Assembly (NCBI GenBank): GCA_025618425.1
Contig: CM046832.1
Coordinates: forward strand, 67,233,427 to 67,297,426
Source: Heliocidaris tuberculata
Lineage: Eukaryota; Echinodermata; Echinoidea; Camarodonta; Echinometridae
DNA: 64,000 nt
Direction: 5' to 3'
The notes beneath the pieces were generated by a model. It was not told where the DNA came from, searched no databases, and saw nothing but the letters and a program-made list of their open reading frames with translations. Every line of letters begins with the position of its first letter. The first letter of the stretch is position 1. The translations under genes and the position numbers were made by a program. Positions 62,401 through 64,000 of this stretch are shown here, piece by piece.

Positions 62401-64000
62401 CCCCAGGTGACAGGAGGTTACCATGACAATGTCTCCGGTTTAAGGATATTGGGGACACTTGAAATTCATTTGGGGTGTCAGACCGAACGCTGTACCATTC
62501 TCACTACCTTACAGCCTTAATGTGATATGTCATTTTTAGGGGGAGGGAGATCATGTACAGTACGAATTGAAGTAAATTACCTTTCTAATTTTATGTTCCA
62601 TATTTCACAAAGATTTTGATATTGGGTGCTTGTCAAGAATCAAGCTATCTATTGCACTTGAACCTGAAAGTTCAATATTTTTGTTAACAGATATGAAGGC
62701 CTAGAAAGGTAATTTATTTCACTTTGTACAGTACATAATCTACAACTTTGGAGACATACTTTCCATTTTGCTATATTGGAAAAATGGAGGGACAATATGT
62801 TAATACTACAAATGGGATATTTTCCCCCCTATCAATATAGTGCAATGATTTCACTTAAAATAAGATAACCTAATCCTTTGTAAACTTTCATGGAACTCGC
62901 TTTGCACTTCTTCAACTTTATGAAAGAAAGAAAAAATTACAGCTTATCATCACACTTCAGAAGCACTTCACAAGTTTGTAAAGGAAAGATGATAAAAAAA
63001 TAAAGAAAAACAAAGGTCAACTTTTAATCAACACTTGAAAGTAAGAAGAGGTCGAAAATGTCAGAGTCCTCTCTAAGATCTTCTGCTAATCCATGTGGAG
63101 TGTACGTCAAATGAAATTGCATTAATCCTGGCTGAAACCAGCCAATTTTCTGGGATGGCAAATGAGAGGATTTCTCTTTTCCTCTGTTCTCCCACCAAGA
63201 ACTTCTTATCTTGCGAAACCTGATAAATGGGTCATCTACGCTAATCATCTATTAGTCACCGCGGAGCTTGAGTGCCCGTGGTCGGCTCCCGTTTCAAGCG
63301 CGCTCTCTTTCGTATGCCTTTTTCCTAGCCTTTCTTCTTTATTCTTCCTTATGAAAGTGTTGCGAAGATTGCGTGGACAATTGGCCCGAGAGGGGATGGA
63401 CAGGGGCCCCACGATGGGAAGACAAGTGGGGAAGAAAGAGGAATATCATTACAACTTGGAGCACACTCAAACCAACCTCGGCATAGCCAAGACGTTAGAT
63501 GAATCTTATTCCAATGCTTTCGGGAGGGATTTCCAGGTAGCCCAGTTTACAAGGAGAACCATACCCCATACCTATGGAACAAGTTTGCAAATAAAGATAT
63601 CCTATTACATCAGGAAAATCTTGAGATGGGTGCATTTCTTGATTACCACTTATGTGTGAGAGAAATATACACACTAGAAAAACCACAAACAGTTAGGAGA
63701 TCTGCTTGAGAGCATATTTCAGCAATTTAATATCTATCATGAATTCTTTGCATTGACTTTCTGTTTTGCTTGATAGATTTCAACCATTAACTTAATGACC
63801 ATCATTTTGAGTTCAGAAATGAAATTCATGTTTATAGGCCTAAACTGTAACTCAAACATTTGATAAAGCAATTCAATGTGTTCAATACAGGAAAAATTGA
63901 CAGAAAATTATGTGAGAAATGAGCTCTGCTCTTTTCACTTTATGGTGATGAAAATTACCAATCCCTCTAGAACACTGGAATTTTGCAATATACCAAATGA
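59473..64000 (-). other. Probable LRIG intron, open at window edge
   Basis: The first exon seen starts in mid-codon (phase 2) after a clear TTTGTGTAG acceptor, so more coding exons must lie upstream. I found no LRR-like or other conserved frame in these 4.5 kb. There is a C run at 60789-60801. Frames at 62086-62458 and 63162-63659 look random. No other gene seen. Confidence 0.55.

Noticed and set aside
62086..62458. Minus-strand open frames tested as possible upstream LRIG exons
   Set aside because: No leucine-rich repeat pattern or signal peptide, and no matching phase 2 donor.
63162..63659. 165-codon open frame on the plus strand
   Set aside because: No recognisable domain, mixed composition, and it lies in what should be an LRIG intron. 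I cannot exclude a small lineage-specific exon.

Overview
The window is animal nuclear DNA. It holds intron-rich genes with GT-AG splice sites, AT-rich non-coding sequence, and many dispersed foldback and short retroposon-like repeats. Gene content and repeat style (elements with tandem core repeats, pentamer-tailed retroposons, G-tract inverted-repeat elements) suggest a marine invertebrate deuterostome, most likely a sea urchin or other echinoderm. That assignment is inference; no species marker was found.

Layout. (1) 982-7409, + strand: ETHE1, mitochondrial persulfide dioxygenase, 7 coding exons, 342 codons, with a TATA-type promoter candidate upstream. (2) 7410-13408: intergenic, between convergent genes, with a 128-bp foldback, two Tc1/mariner-style MITEs, a decayed non-LTR reverse transcriptase fragment and a G-tract element. 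(3) 13409-21558, - strand: GEMIN2 (SMN complex), 6 coding exons, 268 codons; one exon sits between two copies of a tandem-core element. (4) 21559-25450: repeats. (5) 25451-38021, - strand: EEFSEC, the selenocysteine-specific elongation factor, 16 coding exons, 587 codons. It has one U12-type AT-AC intron, one GC-AG intron, and a 109-bp tandem triplication that includes one exon. (6) 38022-40366: spacer between divergent genes, with a long inverted repeat. (7) 40367-41248, + strand: intronless Tctex1-domain (dynein light chain) protein. (8) 41249-50679: about 9.4 kb without a recognisable gene, holding a minisatellite and G-tract elements; the right part may include LRIG 3' UTR. (9) 50680-59472, - strand: the last 12 coding exons of an LRIG gene (leucine-rich repeats, three Ig domains, one transmembrane segment, long cytoplasmic tail). 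(10) 59473-64000 looks like intron of the same gene, whose 5' part lies beyond the window.

The genes are unrelated housekeeping, cytoskeletal and signalling genes and do not form a functional cluster. All exon joins listed preserve the reading frame; they were found by reading splice sites and comparing with remembered family architecture, without alignment software. I found no new multi-gene system. The strongest points are the AT-AC intron in EEFSEC and the decayed tandem copies of the exon beside it.
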